DNA of 64,000 nt, from positions 1,561,168 to 1,625,167 of the forward strand of contig NZ_LT984884.1 in the NCBI RefSeq assembly GCF_900258515.1. The letters run 5' to 3'. The stretch is from Lentibacillus sp. Marseille-P4043. GTDB taxonomy: Bacteria; Bacillota; Bacilli; Bacillales; Amphibacillaceae. The position numbers were made by a program, and so were the translations under genes. The notes beneath the pieces are model-generated. The model did no database searches, was not told the origin of the DNA, and saw only the letters and a list, made by a program, of their open reading frames with translations. Of this stretch, positions 26,350 through 35,836 are shown piece by piece (within the stretch, counting starts at the first letter, position 1; every line of letters begins with the position of its first letter).

Positions 26350-27627
26350 TTAGCCATGAAACCAACCTGTTTTCACATTAACGACAACAATATATATTTC
26401 TGCTCCATCTTTTTCTCTATAAACCTCTAGCAATCCCTCATTATTTTCATTAACTTTATATTCCTTATATCTAATATTATCCTTAGAGTCCACATAACCT
26501 AGTTCTACTATTTTGTTCTCAAATTTTTCTTTCACTCCCGGAGCCCATTCATATGGATCAGCTTCCGAGTAATATTTATCAGCACGAATACATTCTTCTA
26601 TTGTATAAGCTTCACTATTTATACAGGTTTCCCACTCGTCTGGGCTCATATATTTTGGCTCATATTCTTCACCAGAATCCTTTTTGGAACCTTTATCAAT
26701 GGCTTCAGATTTACTTTTGTCTCCTTCTCTATTTTCTCTATTCATTTTCTTAACGTCCTGTTCTACGTTTCTACCGGCTTGTATAATGCCTACACGAATT
26801 TGACTTGCAATGACTGCCTGACCAATACTGTTTTGTCTCCCCGTAATTTTGTTATCATTGCTCAACAAGGTTATTAAAGAATCGTATTCAGAATAATGAT
26901 TCTCAGCAATTAATTCCCCGAACTTTATTTCGGCCTGAGAGACTTCATAATCCAGGTCTTGTAAAATTTCTTCTAACTCATTGATTCTATGCTGATTTTT
27001 TCCTAAATTCTTTATTATATTGCGGGATATTGTCGAATAGCGCTTTGCATATTTTTTCCACATTTGTTCTTTCATAGCATAATCTGTGTTTTTTGGTGCT
27101 CTGAGGTTCATAATAATATCACTGGCATTTAATATGATTTTCACATTCTTTTTAATATCATCAATAATGGCGGATTCCCTTCCAATTGATTCCTTTGAAT
27201 AAATACTGGAACCTGCCAGGGTGGATTGTATATCAGAGGAAGATTTTTCGATAGCTGTTAAAGGAATAATTAGGCTGACAACGTATTTCTGTGTAACATG
27301 ATCCACTTCTTTAAGTTTATCATCGTATTTTTTTCTATCCCGTTGAATATTTTGATTATCTTTTGTCGTGTCAGAGTCCTTTTGTTTAGATTTTTTCTGT
27401 AAACTAGCTGTGATCGACTCTTTTTTTAATCCAATAGTTTTTATAATCTCTTTTTCTAGATTAATGGATGCCTTAACGGGATTAGCATATTCTGGATTAT
27501 TTTCAATCGTCTTTTTTTTCAAGTCGTCATTAAAGAAGTCTATTTGTTTAAGGAAGTATAAAGACATAATGTCGTCTTTAAGTTGACTTTCCTTCTCAGT
27601 TAATACTGCATCTTGTAATGTGCCCAC
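26350..27627 (-). pseudogene. 3' part of a lipoprotein gene interrupted by an IS3-family element
   Basis: The 425-codon open reading has no proper start: it begins at the insertion point of the IS (27628). It is helical and charged, with probable coiled coil in the first 280 residues. A compact C-terminal domain contains DEWETCINSEAYTIEECIRA and ends EIYIVVVNVKTGWFHG. I do not know the family. The 5' part with the lipoprotein signal lies beyond the IS at 29121-29406. Joining the two parts across the duplicated CCCAC leaves a one-base frame difference, so a second lesion is present or the junction is misjudged. Confidence 0.65.
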
Positions 27628-27934
27628 TTGTCAAGACACAAAAATCGATTTTTTAAGATAAAGTCTCCTTCCTAAAAGTCTAATCTCCCCGACGCTTTAA
27701 CGGCCACTTTTTTTCCAAGTCTTAAGGTTTGCTGAAGCCCACCACCCTTGACCTTGTTTATGCCATGGTAGTTCTCTTGTGGCGGATGGGAAAAATTCAG
27801 CCTTTACGGCTCCTACCCGCACAGCCAGCGTACCATGGCCAATCACTTCCTAAGTTCCGCTGGCGGGGCCCCGACCCCTTCCAGCGATCACTAAGGGGTG
27901 GCACGGCGGTCAAGGGCAAGCAGCTTCGCTGTGG

Positions 27935-28813
27935 TTAATCGCTCCTTCCATAATGTATATTGGCCGGTGTTTTTTCTCCTAAAGCTTGATGTGGCCTACT
28001 CCAGTTGTAATGATGCATGTAGAGCTTCGTCATTTGTTTTAATTCCAACACCGTCTCCGGGTATAGTAAGTAAAGCCTTTCCCATTTGTAACTTCGGAAA
28101 TAACGCTTCGTTCTGGCATTGTCTTTTGCGCGTCCTCTACCATCCATGCTGATTTTTATGGATTCATAGCTTTTGATGCAATTGATATAATCTTTGGATG
28201 TGAATTGACTTCCTTGATCACTGTTGATGATCTCGGGCATTCCATGTGCCTGAATAGCCTTCTCTACTGTACGAACAATAAAATCGGTCTGCATTGTGTT
28301 GCTTAAAGACCACCCCACGATAAATCTTGAATACCAGTCTATAATAATCACAAGGTACATAAAGCCTGCTGGAGTGCCACAATACGTAATATCAATACCC
28401 CAAACCTGATTTCGGTGGGTAATGCTTGTACCCCGAAGCAGGTAAGGGTACGTTCGTGCCTGCAAATCCCGCTTGCTCAGATTCGGTCCGGGATAGAACG
28501 CGGTTATACCCATTTCTCGCATATAACGACGTGTCCGCTTGATTCCTATATTGGTAAAGCCTAGTTTTCTTAACTCATTTCGGATTCTTCGGCAGCCATA
28601 TGCAGGTTCATTAAGGTGTATTCGATCAATGGCATTTTTGATGTTGATTTCCTCTTGACTTGGCTGGTGCACCTTGATTTCATAGTAAGCACTTGCCCTA
28701 GACAAGTTTAATAGTTTACACTGGTGCTTAACTGTTAACTCCTTACTATCAAAGTCTATTAGTGCTCTTTTCTCCTCCAATCTGAGACCTGTTGTTGTTT
28801 TTTTTTCAGCCAA
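27935..28813 (-). CDS. IS3-family transposase OrfB (DDE integrase domain)
   Basis: The 292-residue frame has an N-terminal HTH_21-like part (LLNLSRASAYYEI, GCRRIRNEL). The rve integrase core contains catalytic aspartates in WGIDITYCG and NSDQGSQFTS and the glutamate near RPHQALGEKTP. It is expressed as an OrfAB fusion by -1 frameshifting at the run of nine A's on the coding strand (28798-28806) in the 55-base overlap with orfA. All three catalytic acids are intact, so the element may be active. Confidence 0.93.
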   Translation of the reverse strand: MAEKKTTTGLRLEEKRALIDFDSKELTVKHQCKLLNLSRASAYYEIKVHQPSQEEINIKNAIDRIHLNEPAYGCRRIRNELRKLGFTNIGIKRTRRYMREMGITAFYPGPNLSKRDLQARTYPYLLRGTSITHRNQVWGIDITYCGTPAGFMYLVIIIDWYSRFIVGWSLSNTMQTDFIVRTVEKAIQAHGMPEIINSDQGSQFTSKDYINCIKSYESIKISMDGRGRAKDNARTKRYFRSYKWERLYLLYPETVLELKQMTKLYMHHYNWSRPHQALGEKTPANIHYGRSD

Positions 28814-29079
28814 TTCATGTCCACGGTCAACTGTCCAATTTGATTAATTAACTCCTCCTTTTCCGCCTCGTGCTCCTGCTTAAGTTTTTCTAATTCCGTG
28901 GATTTTTTGTCAAAGACAGCAGGCATGTTATTCAGAAACTCCGTCTTCCACCTGCTAATAAGTTGTGGGCTTACTTCATATTTTTGAGCGATTTCATTAA
29001 GAGTACTTTCTTCTCTCAATATTTCTAAAACAACCTTTGCTTTTTCCGCTGAACTATATCTTCTTCGTTTTTTACTCAT
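28759..29079 (-). CDS. IS3-family transposase OrfA (helix-turn-helix)
   Basis: A 106-residue HTH protein: RRYSSAEKAKVVLEILREE, then EIAQKYEVSPQLISRWKTEF, then a leucine-zipper-like tail. It binds the IS ends and dimerises. The frame ends inside orfB, past the A9 slippage site, as is normal for IS150-type elements. Confidence 0.92.
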   Translation of the reverse strand: MSKKRRRYSSAEKAKVVLEILREESTLNEIAQKYEVSPQLISRWKTEFLNNMPAVFDKKSTELEKLKQEHEAEKEELINQIGQLTVDMNWLKKKQQQVSDWRRKEH

Positions 29080-29120
29080 AGCACTAGTATTATCTTATTT
29101 TTTCATTTTTAGTGTCTAAA

Positions 29121-29406
29121 CCCACGGATACATTATATCTTTACCGTCTTCTTTTCTCTTTCTATCTTCCCAAGCCACTTCCAATAGATCAGAGTCTTTA
29201 AATATATCACCCTCGAAATCAATTAATTCACCGTTATCATCAACAAATTTACCGTCATATTTTTTTACCCTTTTTTCATATAATTCATAGCTCTTTACAA
29301 AATCGTTATAATACTCCTTAGAAAAACCTTCTGGTATGTTGCTATTATGACAGCCGCTAAATATAAAAATTAAAATTAACAATAATATATATTTTTTTAA
29401 TTTCAA
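29121..29406 (-). pseudogene. 5' part of the interrupted lipoprotein gene
   Basis: From a TTG at 29406 behind a run of G's, the frame gives MKLKKYILLLILIFIFSGCHNS, a lipoprotein signal with lipobox FSGC. About 75 residues follow (EGFSKEYYNDFVKSYELYEKR...) until the IS3 element cuts it. Processing by Lgt and LspA would place the mature protein outside the membrane. The original protein, with the part at 26350-27627, would be about 520 residues. Confidence 0.6.
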
Positions 29407-29410
29407 TTTC

Positions 29411-29593
29411 TCAACCCCCCCCGATGTCCTTTTGTGCAGTTTCAACACTTTGGATAGTATCAAAAGTGTTTTTGCAGTTGCTGTTGCGCGTCCATCTTAA
29501 AAAGTATTTACCATGATTATAATTTATGAGTAACGGATAAGATCCTAATTTTGGCAAGTCATTTTGTTTATTTTCGTTCTTAACGGTAGACAT
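29411..29593 (-). CDS. Possible small protein upstream of the lipoprotein
   Basis: A 60-residue frame, MSTVKNENKQNDLPKLGSYP through QKDIGGG, ends 4 bases before the lipoprotein start. No family is recognised and the ribosome binding site is poor, so it may be the end of a lost gene. From 29594 to 30211 (about 600 bases, AT-rich) I see no gene or strong structure. Confidence 0.3.
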   Translation of the reverse strand: MSTVKNENKQNDLPKLGSYPLLINYNHGKYFLRWTRNSNCKNTFDTIQSVETAQKDIGGG

Positions 29594-30211
29594 GGTTTCT
29601 TTTTTATATATGTTGTGTAAATCAGTGTCTTTAATATTGGTTTCCCAGGTTGAATGCTTACTTGATTATCTTTCAAAACTTAATAAAATGGTGCAAAAGT
29701 CAAGATAAAGGAAATAGCTGAATTTCCGATTTATAGTTCAATCTCCAATTCACAACATTCCTAATTCCACTTTAACATAATTTATTCAACGATATGGCTT
29801 GATCGCAAATACGTATGGATTTTAACTTTAACCAACCATAAGATATGGTGGTAATTGCCTATCATTTACTGGTACACTTCTTGTCATCCAGTGGTAGGTA
29901 AAAAGGTATAGCTACAAACTGATAGGGTCAACCCTTTACTAAGTTAATATCCCACTTTTTTTAAAAAACTAGCTAACTTTTAATCTTCCTATGAAAATAC
30001 AATTTTGCTAGGGGGGTAATGGGGGAAAATTGAATTTTGGGTACCCTTTTTATAATGAAAATTTGAATTTCACGTCAAATGTGCGAAGTTAGCCTGGATG
30101 AACATTTTTTACTTTTGTAATAGGCTAAGGCTAGTCGCGGGGTGGCTGCTAGATTGTTTGATTTAATAGGGTTCATTCCTTGGCTGAGAATGGAATGGGA
30201 GGAGAGAACAA

Positions 30212-30774
30212 ATGGATAAGAAAAAGAGTTTTGAATTTGAGGAGATTTTTGAACAGAACAAGCGGAGGATTCATTACCACATTCATAAATTAAACATTCG
30301 TGATCCGCACAGGGAATATTTTCAGGAAGGGCTTTGTGCGTTGTGGAATGCTTGCGAAATCATCAACCAGATAAAGGCCCAATGGCTACATACTTCAACT
30401 TCACGATTCGTAAACGTTTAATTGACTTAATCCGCAAACAAACAAGGGATAACGACCACACGCAAGAGGCAATCTCCGAGCAAAAGACCCAACTAGATAA
30501 TGGCAACCACTTACGTCGCAAGGAAGTGACCTATCCGGTAGTGAATTTTTCCGACTTACCAATAAACGACCCATATCTATGGAGGAACCTGAAATCAGAG
30601 CTTACTGAAAATCAATGGAAGTGGGTTCGGTTTTACATCATAGACGATATGGCTGTGAAGGATATTGCCATACAGGAAAACACGACCGTTGATGCAGTGA
30701 AAAGTTGGGGGAGGCAGGTTCGTGCTATATTAAGGAATGCAGAATTTCGTAAACGTGTCTCCTGGGATGTTTAA
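30212..30774 (+). pseudogene. Sigma-70-like factor with a frameshift
   Basis: The 5' frame reads IHKLNIRDPHREYFQEGLCALWNACE, sigma region 2-like, and breaks in an A run near 30356. The other frame carries on as HQPDKGPMATYFNFTIRKRLIDLIRKQ and a region-4-like helix-turn-helix (MAVKDIAIQENTTVDAVKSWGRQVR). The full length of about 187 residues fits the small sigma-like proteins of integrated elements. A single missing base explains the break. A terminator follows directly and the DnaD-like gene is next, so this is probably the remains of an element's control and replication module. Confidence 0.7.
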
Positions 30775-30784
30775 GCAGCAAAAA

Positions 30785-30815
30785 ATGCGTGTCTTTGTTT
30801 AAGGACACGCATTAT
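30785..30815 (+). terminator. Hairpin after the sigma-like gene
   Basis: ATGCGTGTC (30785-30793) pairs perfectly with GACACGCAT (30804-30812). The T tract is weak (TATCTATC), so attenuation of the next gene is also possible. Confidence 0.6.
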
Positions 30816-30849
30816 CTATCACATATTTAATTAAATGGAGGAAGTTAGT

Positions 30850-31818
30850 ATGAATTACATAAAAGAATTGAATGCATTTTATCATCAAATCACATTTAAC
30901 CCTGTAACAGGATCAGCAGTTGCACTATGGAATACGTTGATGCATTTCAACAATTTATGCGGCTGGAAGAAGGAATTTTCCGTGGCTGCTTCCATAATTC
31001 AAGTAAAATCTGGTATCAAAGAAAGTTCTTTTAAACGGGCAAGGACTGAACTTCAGGAAAAAGGATTTATCAATTTCCAATCAAGGGGAAGAAATCAAGC
31101 GGGTATTTATGAAATGATCTCGCAAGTCCCAAATCACGAGCATGGTCACGGTTTTGTTGAATCCGCTTGCGAACAATCTGACGACTGCATCATGACCAAC
31201 AATGCGGACCATTGCGCGAGCGGCAATAAGATGCAGGATGAGCGTATGGCCCTTGAGGCTGACCGAGGTATGGACGAGAGTGTGGACCATAGTTTGAACC
31301 ACAGTATGGACCGGAGTATGAACCACACTGTGGCCCCATTAATTAAACATAAACATAAACAAAACGAAACAAAACAAAAAGAAATAATTATTACAGACGC
31401 GATCCGATTTTACCAAGAAAATTTCGGTGACTTAAGTTCGTTTGTTTCCGACGATATGCTGAACTGGATAGACGATGTTGGCGATTCCTTGGTTATTGCT
31501 GCGATGGAACGGGCGTTGGAGAAAAATAAAGCGAATTGGGGTTATGTCAAGGGGATCTTGCAAGCATGGGCTAAGAAAGGGATCACGACTGTCGAGGAAG
31601 CAGAGGCTGATGAAGTAGCATTTAGAATGCAGCAAAGGCAAAAGCAGTTTCAAGTTCAAGGCCATGGGGCGAGTAATGAGGTTGTACCGGATTGGTTTGA
31701 AGAGTGGGAACGGAAGCAAATGGTTGACGACCTAAAAAAACGTGAACCTGAGCCGGTGGATATGGAGGCAGAGAAGGCGGAGTTTGAGCGGGTGATCGCG
31801 AAGTTTAGGAGGGATTAG
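30850..31818 (+). CDS. DnaD-domain replication protein of phage or element type
   Basis: The start ATG at 30850 is set by GGAGG 8 bases upstream. The N-terminal 100 residues form a winged-helix initiator-like domain (FSVAASIIQVKSGIKESSFKRAR). A low-complexity linker repeats Asp/Asn-His-Ser-Met units (DHSLNHSMDRSMNHT). The DnaD/DnaB2 domain follows at residues 180-250 (FYQENFGDLSSFVSDDM, KANWGYVKGILQAW), and the C-terminus is charged. Such proteins load the helicase at phage or plasmid origins. The gene is intact although its upstream neighbour is broken. Confidence 0.85.
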   Translation: MNYIKELNAFYHQITFNPVTGSAVALWNTLMHFNNLCGWKKEFSVAASIIQVKSGIKESSFKRARTELQEKGFINFQSRGRNQAGIYEMISQVPNHEHGHGFVESACEQSDDCIMTNNADHCASGNKMQDERMALEADRGMDESVDHSLNHSMDRSMNHTVAPLIKHKHKQNETKQKEIIITDAIRFYQENFGDLSSFVSDDMLNWIDDVGDSLVIAAMERALEKNKANWGYVKGILQAWAKKGITTVEEAEADEVAFRMQQRQKQFQVQGHGASNEVVPDWFEEWERKQMVDDLKKREPEPVDMEAEKAEFERVIAKFRRD

Positions 31819-31824
31819 TATGGG

Positions 31825-31917
31825 GTGGGACATGGGGGACAGGTTAGTTGTCCCGCTCTGTATCCTTCGTCATACGTGGGTTTCGCTGTGGGACAACTAA
31901 CCTGTCCCTGTGTCCCG
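31825..31917. repeat. Dispersed palindromic repeat family B, copy 1
   Basis: The unit begins GTGGGACATGGGGGACAGG and ends ACCTGTCCCTGTGTCCC, so the whole 93 bases can fold on itself. Other copies: 32640-32667 with 33527-33588 (split), 34444-34534, 37314-37415, 61140-61231, 62487-62577. Confidence 0.8.
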
Positions 31918-31932
31918 ATTCCGGAATTTTAA

Positions 31933-32052
31933 TCTGAAAAAGAATATGTAAAAGTTGTGGATTCCGTTGGTGTTGGTAGTCAATTAAGTGAATCTAGCGT
32001 AAAGTCGGAACAAGCGAATTTTGTTAGGATGGCTGTCATTAATGCAGATTAA
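31933..32052 (+). pseudogene. C-terminal relic of an unknown gene
   Basis: A 39-codon frame without a start (EKEYVKVVDSVGVGSQLSES to AVINAD) lies directly after repeat B copy 1. It looks like the tail of a protein whose 5' part was lost at the repeat. No family is recognised. Confidence 0.3.
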
Positions 32053-32057
32053 GTTTT

Positions 32058-32495
32058 TTATCCATTTTTAAACCTAACATTAATACCCTGCTTTTCCATA
32101 TCTCTAGAAATTTGATCTCTAATATGAGAATGCTCATTAATATACCAAGTATTTTTTAGATGATCAATAGTTTCTAAACGGAGCTTTTCTAAACTGTTTT
32201 TTTCTTGGTCAATACGGGTTTGATAATAAATATGCATAAAGAAAAAGACTGTTGTTGTTAAAAGCCATAATAGATGGTATGCATTACCGAAAAAATCAAC
32301 TGTTATAATGAGGATATTTTCATTCGGATGATTTCGGATAAAAAGAAATGCATAAACAGCTAACAGGGAACCGGAAATAATTGTTACTTTTAAGTTAAAG
32401 TTACGGTTATCAGTTAAGGATTTTTTATTATTATTTATTAATTGGAGCTTGTCGAGCATAGTATCGTCTGAAACATTTTCCCTCCATGAAGCCAT
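32058..32495 (-). CDS. Two-helix membrane protein of unknown function
   Basis: A 145-residue protein with helices at about residues 38-55 (TIISGSLLAVYAFLFI) and 70-90 (LLWLLTTTVFFFMHIYY), both flanked by charged cytosolic segments, and a helical tail. I recognise no family. It has a GAGGTG-type site upstream and stands alone beside repeats. Confidence 0.6.
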   Translation of the reverse strand: MASWRENVSDDTMLDKLQLINNNKKSLTDNRNFNLKVTIISGSLLAVYAFLFIRNHPNENILIITVDFFGNAYHLLWLLTTTVFFFMHIYYQTRIDQEKNSLEKLRLETIDHLKNTWYINEHSHIRDQISRDMEKQGINVRFKNG

Positions 32496-32639
32496 AAGCT
32501 TTTCACCTCTGGCTTATATATATGAAATTGCTAATAGATTTAGTACTGTATCTTTTTTCTAGGGTGCCTGTCACTTCCCGAAATATGTCGAACGAAGGTT
32601 ATCATCCGTTTTCATGGAAAGGAGCCACCCGGATGTGAA

Positions 32640-33588
32640 GTGGGACATGGGGACAGGTCCCTCGTCCGGAGCAGCCGTCAAGGCTGAAAATCTAATGGAG
32701 TGAAAGTCTCCTGTCATCAATTGATCGGTTCGGATGACTAGTATATCCAATGCGTGGGGAGGTAACAAACCACGTTCTGCTTGGAAGTAAAAGTCACTGC
32801 GGCTCAACTCTACTCAGAGAGGGTGAGAATCGGAACAGTTAGAGTGGCGAGCAAATCTAGAGGCCAAAAGGCTTTAACGAATACTGCAGCTCCGAAATAC
32901 CTGCCCTTTTTTATACTGTTATAAAGGGAGAATGTGAAGCGCCGACCTAGTGGACGAGTGGGGAAGGCCGATGTTCTATGGGAAGAAACGGTCAAGTGCA
33001 CCATAGAAGCAGCCGGAGTAGGGGTTTTGGCATCTAGAGAAAGATTTTCAGAGATAACGACGGGAAAGTCCTACTTCCAGCTGGGGTGACAACAACCAGC
33101 AAAGACCGACCATATAAGTTACAACCGAAAGTGGTATGGAGGATTTAGGATTGACGCATGAGGTCGTAGTAGCGAGGAGGAAAGGGTAATGCCTTTCTAA
33201 GTATACGGAAGTAAACTTCTACAATGGTAACACCAAAGTAGGTGAAGGACCTCTGGGCACTTGGGGCGCCAGTAATCTAGAATGAAATAAAGTCGGGACA
33301 CAGAGTCTGGCTCAATTCTTGATTCAAGGCTAGCGCATAAGTAAACCTATTTAGTTATGGGGGAATATGGGTGTCATCATTTAATCCTAAGGCAAATAGG
33401 GAAGGCTTATGTGGCGATAGTAACTCAGGGTCAGAACCGGACTCGGGAAATCCGACCGTCCGGGATCGTACGGGGGCTACAGGAAACGTGATTCTTAGGA
33501 ATGCGCGCACCTGCTTTCTACCCGACCGCGCGCCAAGCCATACACCAAGCCAAAATCACCTGGGACACCTAACCTGTCCCCGCGTCCC
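32640..33588. repeat. Repeat family B copy 2, split by an 859-bp insertion
   Basis: The left part GTGGGACATGGGGACAGG...CTCGTCC (32640-32667) and right part CGCGCGCCAAGCC...GCGTCCC (33527-33588) join to give a sequence matching the intact copies at 34444 and 37314. This dates the inserted DNA as later than the repeat. Confidence 0.75.
32668..33526 (+). mobile_element. Non-coding insertion, possible ORF-less group II intron
   Basis: These 859 bases contain no credible gene and are richer in G than the flanks. Near the 3' end CCGGAC (33437-33442) pairs with GTCCGG (33458-33463). An inner stem TCGG/CCGA encloses a GAAA-type loop, and CC is bulged on the 3' side, the shape of group II intron domain V. 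About 60 bases remain to the 3' end, which closes with AC, and that also fits. Against it, the left end does not read GTGYG and the domain V triad reads AAC rather than AGC. A degenerate intron is my best guess; another structured RNA element is possible. Confidence 0.4.
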
Positions 33589-33592
33589 ATTA

Positions 33593-34267
33593 TTAGGAAG
33601 ACCTGTTGACATTTTCCACCTGTTCCAGGAAATATCTCCAAGCTGCTGCATCCGTTTGTTCTTCTGGAGTCATACCGCTAAATGGTTTATTTCCAAGAGT
33701 CTTATCATATTCTCCCCCATATTTGCCTTCATACATCGCCAATTGAGTTACCAAGAATTCTAGCTCATTACTATTATTTAGATTTCCATCATTTTCTGCC
33801 TCGTTATACATTTCAACTACATCTTTTACAAACATAATTTCCCCAGAAGGTGCTTTATACTTTGTGTTAGCAGATATTCGAGCCTGTTTGTTCCGTTCTT
33901 TTCTTTCAACCCCGATAAATCGACCTTTGTTAATCCAATTATTTATCGTTGTAATGGAAACGCCAAAAAACTTGGCAAGTTGCCCTGTAGTATAAGTAGG
34001 CGAATGCTCTGTTTCTTCTGCTGCAATTGTAGCCATATGTTCGAGAATTTGAGCGAAACGTTCCTTTAATTCTTTTGAATCTTTAAAAATACTTTCATCT
34101 AAGTTATCTAGCCTTAGACCACTTATATTTGTTTTCTCTAAATAGTTAACTAAAACTTTAAAAAGAAGAATATTACTATTACCGTGGACTTGCTTTAAAA
34201 GTGAATCTGCAATAGAATCTTTTTGTCTGTTAAACTCATGTAATTCATATGCAGTTAGCATATACAT
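33593..34267 (-). CDS. Helix-turn-helix DNA-binding protein (excisionase-type HTH)
   Basis: The 224-residue protein has a helical N-terminal half of unknown kind. A MerR/excisionase-like HTH follows at about residues 91-130 (YTTGQLAKFFGVSITTINNWINKGRFIG), then a wing with basic residues. The C-terminal 60 residues are acidic. It starts behind GGAGG and lies alone between two B repeats. It could regulate a neighbouring toxin or be left from an integrated element. Confidence 0.7.
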   Translation of the reverse strand: MYMLTAYELHEFNRQKDSIADSLLKQVHGNSNILLFKVLVNYLEKTNISGLRLDNLDESIFKDSKELKERFAQILEHMATIAAEETEHSPTYTTGQLAKFFGVSITTINNWINKGRFIGVERKERNKQARISANTKYKAPSGEIMFVKDVVEMYNEAENDGNLNNSNELEFLVTQLAMYEGKYGGEYDKTLGNKPFSGMTPEEQTDAAAWRYFLEQVENVNRSS

Positions 34268-34443
34268 CTCCTCCCACCTCCTATACTACATTAACTAAAA
34301 CCTAACTACAAGCATTTTAAACAAAACTGCAACATAACTACAAGGATATATTAACTAATATCATTATTATTCCTCTTTTCGGGTTTTATACATATTTATT
34401 AACTACGTTTCATTTTAGTTATTATTTTTCTCTAGTGTAAAGC

Positions 34444-34534
34444 GTGGGACATGGGGACAGGTTTCATGTCCCGCGCGCTAAGCCATACACCAAACCAAAG
34501 TCACCTGGTACACCTAACCTGTCCCTATGTCCCG
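34444..34534. repeat. Repeat family B copy 3
   Basis: A complete 91-base unit, GTGGGACATGGGGACAGG at the left and ACCTAACCTGTCCC...GTCCC at the right, with GCGCTAAGCC in the middle. The flanking 34268-34590 has no gene. Confidence 0.8.
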
Positions 34535-34590
34535 TTTTAAATCAAAATAAGTTATAATAGTAAAAAACGACTATCATAAAGGGGATTATT

Positions 34591-35736
34591 ATGTGTAAGC
34601 CTAATATTTTTAAATTTGCGACGGGTGAGTTATCACAGGATGCTTTCATTTGCTGGAGTTTGGCCTGGGGACAGCAAAGTGAGGATAGGCAGATGCGGCA
34701 ATTTGGTTTGTCCCTATTAAATATGATGCTGGGAAAACATGGTAGGAATGTTGAGGATCTTGATCGTATAACAATTGTTGATGTGAAAAATCAAGTTGAT
34801 TCGATTGATGTTCTTGTAAAATTTAGGATAGATGAGAAGGAATTTGAACTTATTATTGAAGATAAGGTGAACACCATGATGCACTCCGATCAAATAAAGC
34901 GCTATTTTGATGATCGAATAAAACAAAGTCCTGACAAGATTATATTAGGAATATATTATAAATCCGGTTTTATATTTGCTGATGAAGAAGATAAATTAGA
35001 TGCATTACGAGATAATCACTATCCTGTGAAAAGTCTCGATAAAGAATCAATCCTTAATTGGATGAGTCAACACGTAGAGCTAACGAATAGTGATATCTTT
35101 CATAATTACTACGGTTACATGAAGGAAAAGTTTGATAGCGAACAAGCGACACTACAAAATATTCACAGCTCTAATTTCAAGAACGTAGAGGAAAGTTTGA
35201 AAACTCAAGTAGGACAGTTTACAGCTATTAAGTCTATTTTTGGTAATATACCTGTAAATAGGGGAAATAGTTCTGGAAAGCCGTGGGTACACTATGCATT
35301 TAAAAATGGCAATCGTTACGGAACCCTTCCAGATCGTTTATTTTATCGAATGGATAAAAGGAAAAACGGATTCTATATTTCGCTTCGTCAATACAGGAAT
35401 TTAAAAAAAGATGGCAGACAAAAGGATACAGCATATACTAATGAGCAATTGCGGCATGCTAAATTGGAACGTCTATGTAAATTGCGACAGATTTTTGATG
35501 AGGTTCTAGCGGAAATAGAGAAGGACTTTCCAGATAGATACATAGAATCAGGTAAACGAACGACTGATCGCAGGGGAAATAATGAGTCTGAAGTTGGTGT
35601 GTTTTATTTTACGGAAGAAAACACAGTGCATCGATTCGGTCAATTTTTTGAGATTTTCCATAACCGTTTTTGTGATCGAGTTGATGAAGTCTTTGGTACG
35701 CAGGGATTAAAGAGGATGGAAAGTGTCCGAAATTAA
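34591..35736 (+). CDS. PDDEXK_4-type nuclease-like protein
   Basis: The 381-residue protein opens NIFKFATGELSQDAFICWSL, typical of the PDDEXK_4 family. It then has SIDVLVKF (acidic residue of the nuclease core) and ELIIEDKV (E-x-K), which together make a PD-(D/E)XK site in residues 65-95. The C-terminal 200 residues, rich in aromatic and basic residues, may bind the target. Such proteins occur singly in defence islands. It has its own AAAGGGG site and a terminator 100 bases downstream, so it is a monocistronic unit. Function is inferred from fold only. Confidence 0.75.
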   Translation: MCKPNIFKFATGELSQDAFICWSLAWGQQSEDRQMRQFGLSLLNMMLGKHGRNVEDLDRITIVDVKNQVDSIDVLVKFRIDEKEFELIIEDKVNTMMHSDQIKRYFDDRIKQSPDKIILGIYYKSGFIFADEEDKLDALRDNHYPVKSLDKESILNWMSQHVELTNSDIFHNYYGYMKEKFDSEQATLQNIHSSNFKNVEESLKTQVGQFTAIKSIFGNIPVNRGNSSGKPWVHYAFKNGNRYGTLPDRLFYRMDKRKNGFYISLRQYRNLKKDGRQKDTAYTNEQLRHAKLERLCKLRQIFDEVLAEIEKDFPDRYIESGKRTTDRRGNNESEVGVFYFTEENTVHRFGQFFEIFHNRFCDRVDEVFGTQGLKRMESVRN

Positions 35737-35748
35737 TCATGAACTGCA

Positions 35749-35785
35749 GGGGTCAGACCCGGGTCAGACCCTCATTACGTTAGGG
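35749..35785 (+). repeat. Double repeat family A relative
   Basis: GGGGTCAGACCCGGGTCAGACCC is followed by TCATTACGTTAGG, two cores in tandem. A further core (GGGTCAG then a C run) is at 35913-35930. Confidence 0.6.
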
Positions 35786-35836
35786 ATTATTTTCACACGC
35801 TACCTTTTCCCCTCTTTTCGGGGTTTGAACTATTGT

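Larger units (their letters stand above)
27628..29120 (-). mobile_element. IS3-family (IS150-type) insertion sequence
   Basis: The element of about 1.49 kb carries orfA and orfB on the minus strand. Its ends share an imperfect inverted repeat: AAGACACAAAAAT with TAAGATAA at the left, TAGACACTAAAAAT with TAAGATAA at the right. CCCAC occurs on both sides (27623-27627 and 29121-29125), a likely 5-bp target duplication. About 300 bases between the orfB stop and the left end are non-coding and clearly more GC-rich than the surroundings, longer than usual for IS3 members. Confidence 0.85.

Noticed and set aside
31081..31326. Minus-strand frame with VHT repeats
   Set aside because: It mirrors the His/Ser/Asp repeat linker of the DnaD protein.
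33371..33763. 130-residue frame across the intron-like insert end
   Set aside because: It spans an insertion junction and a repeat, and has no ribosome site or motif.
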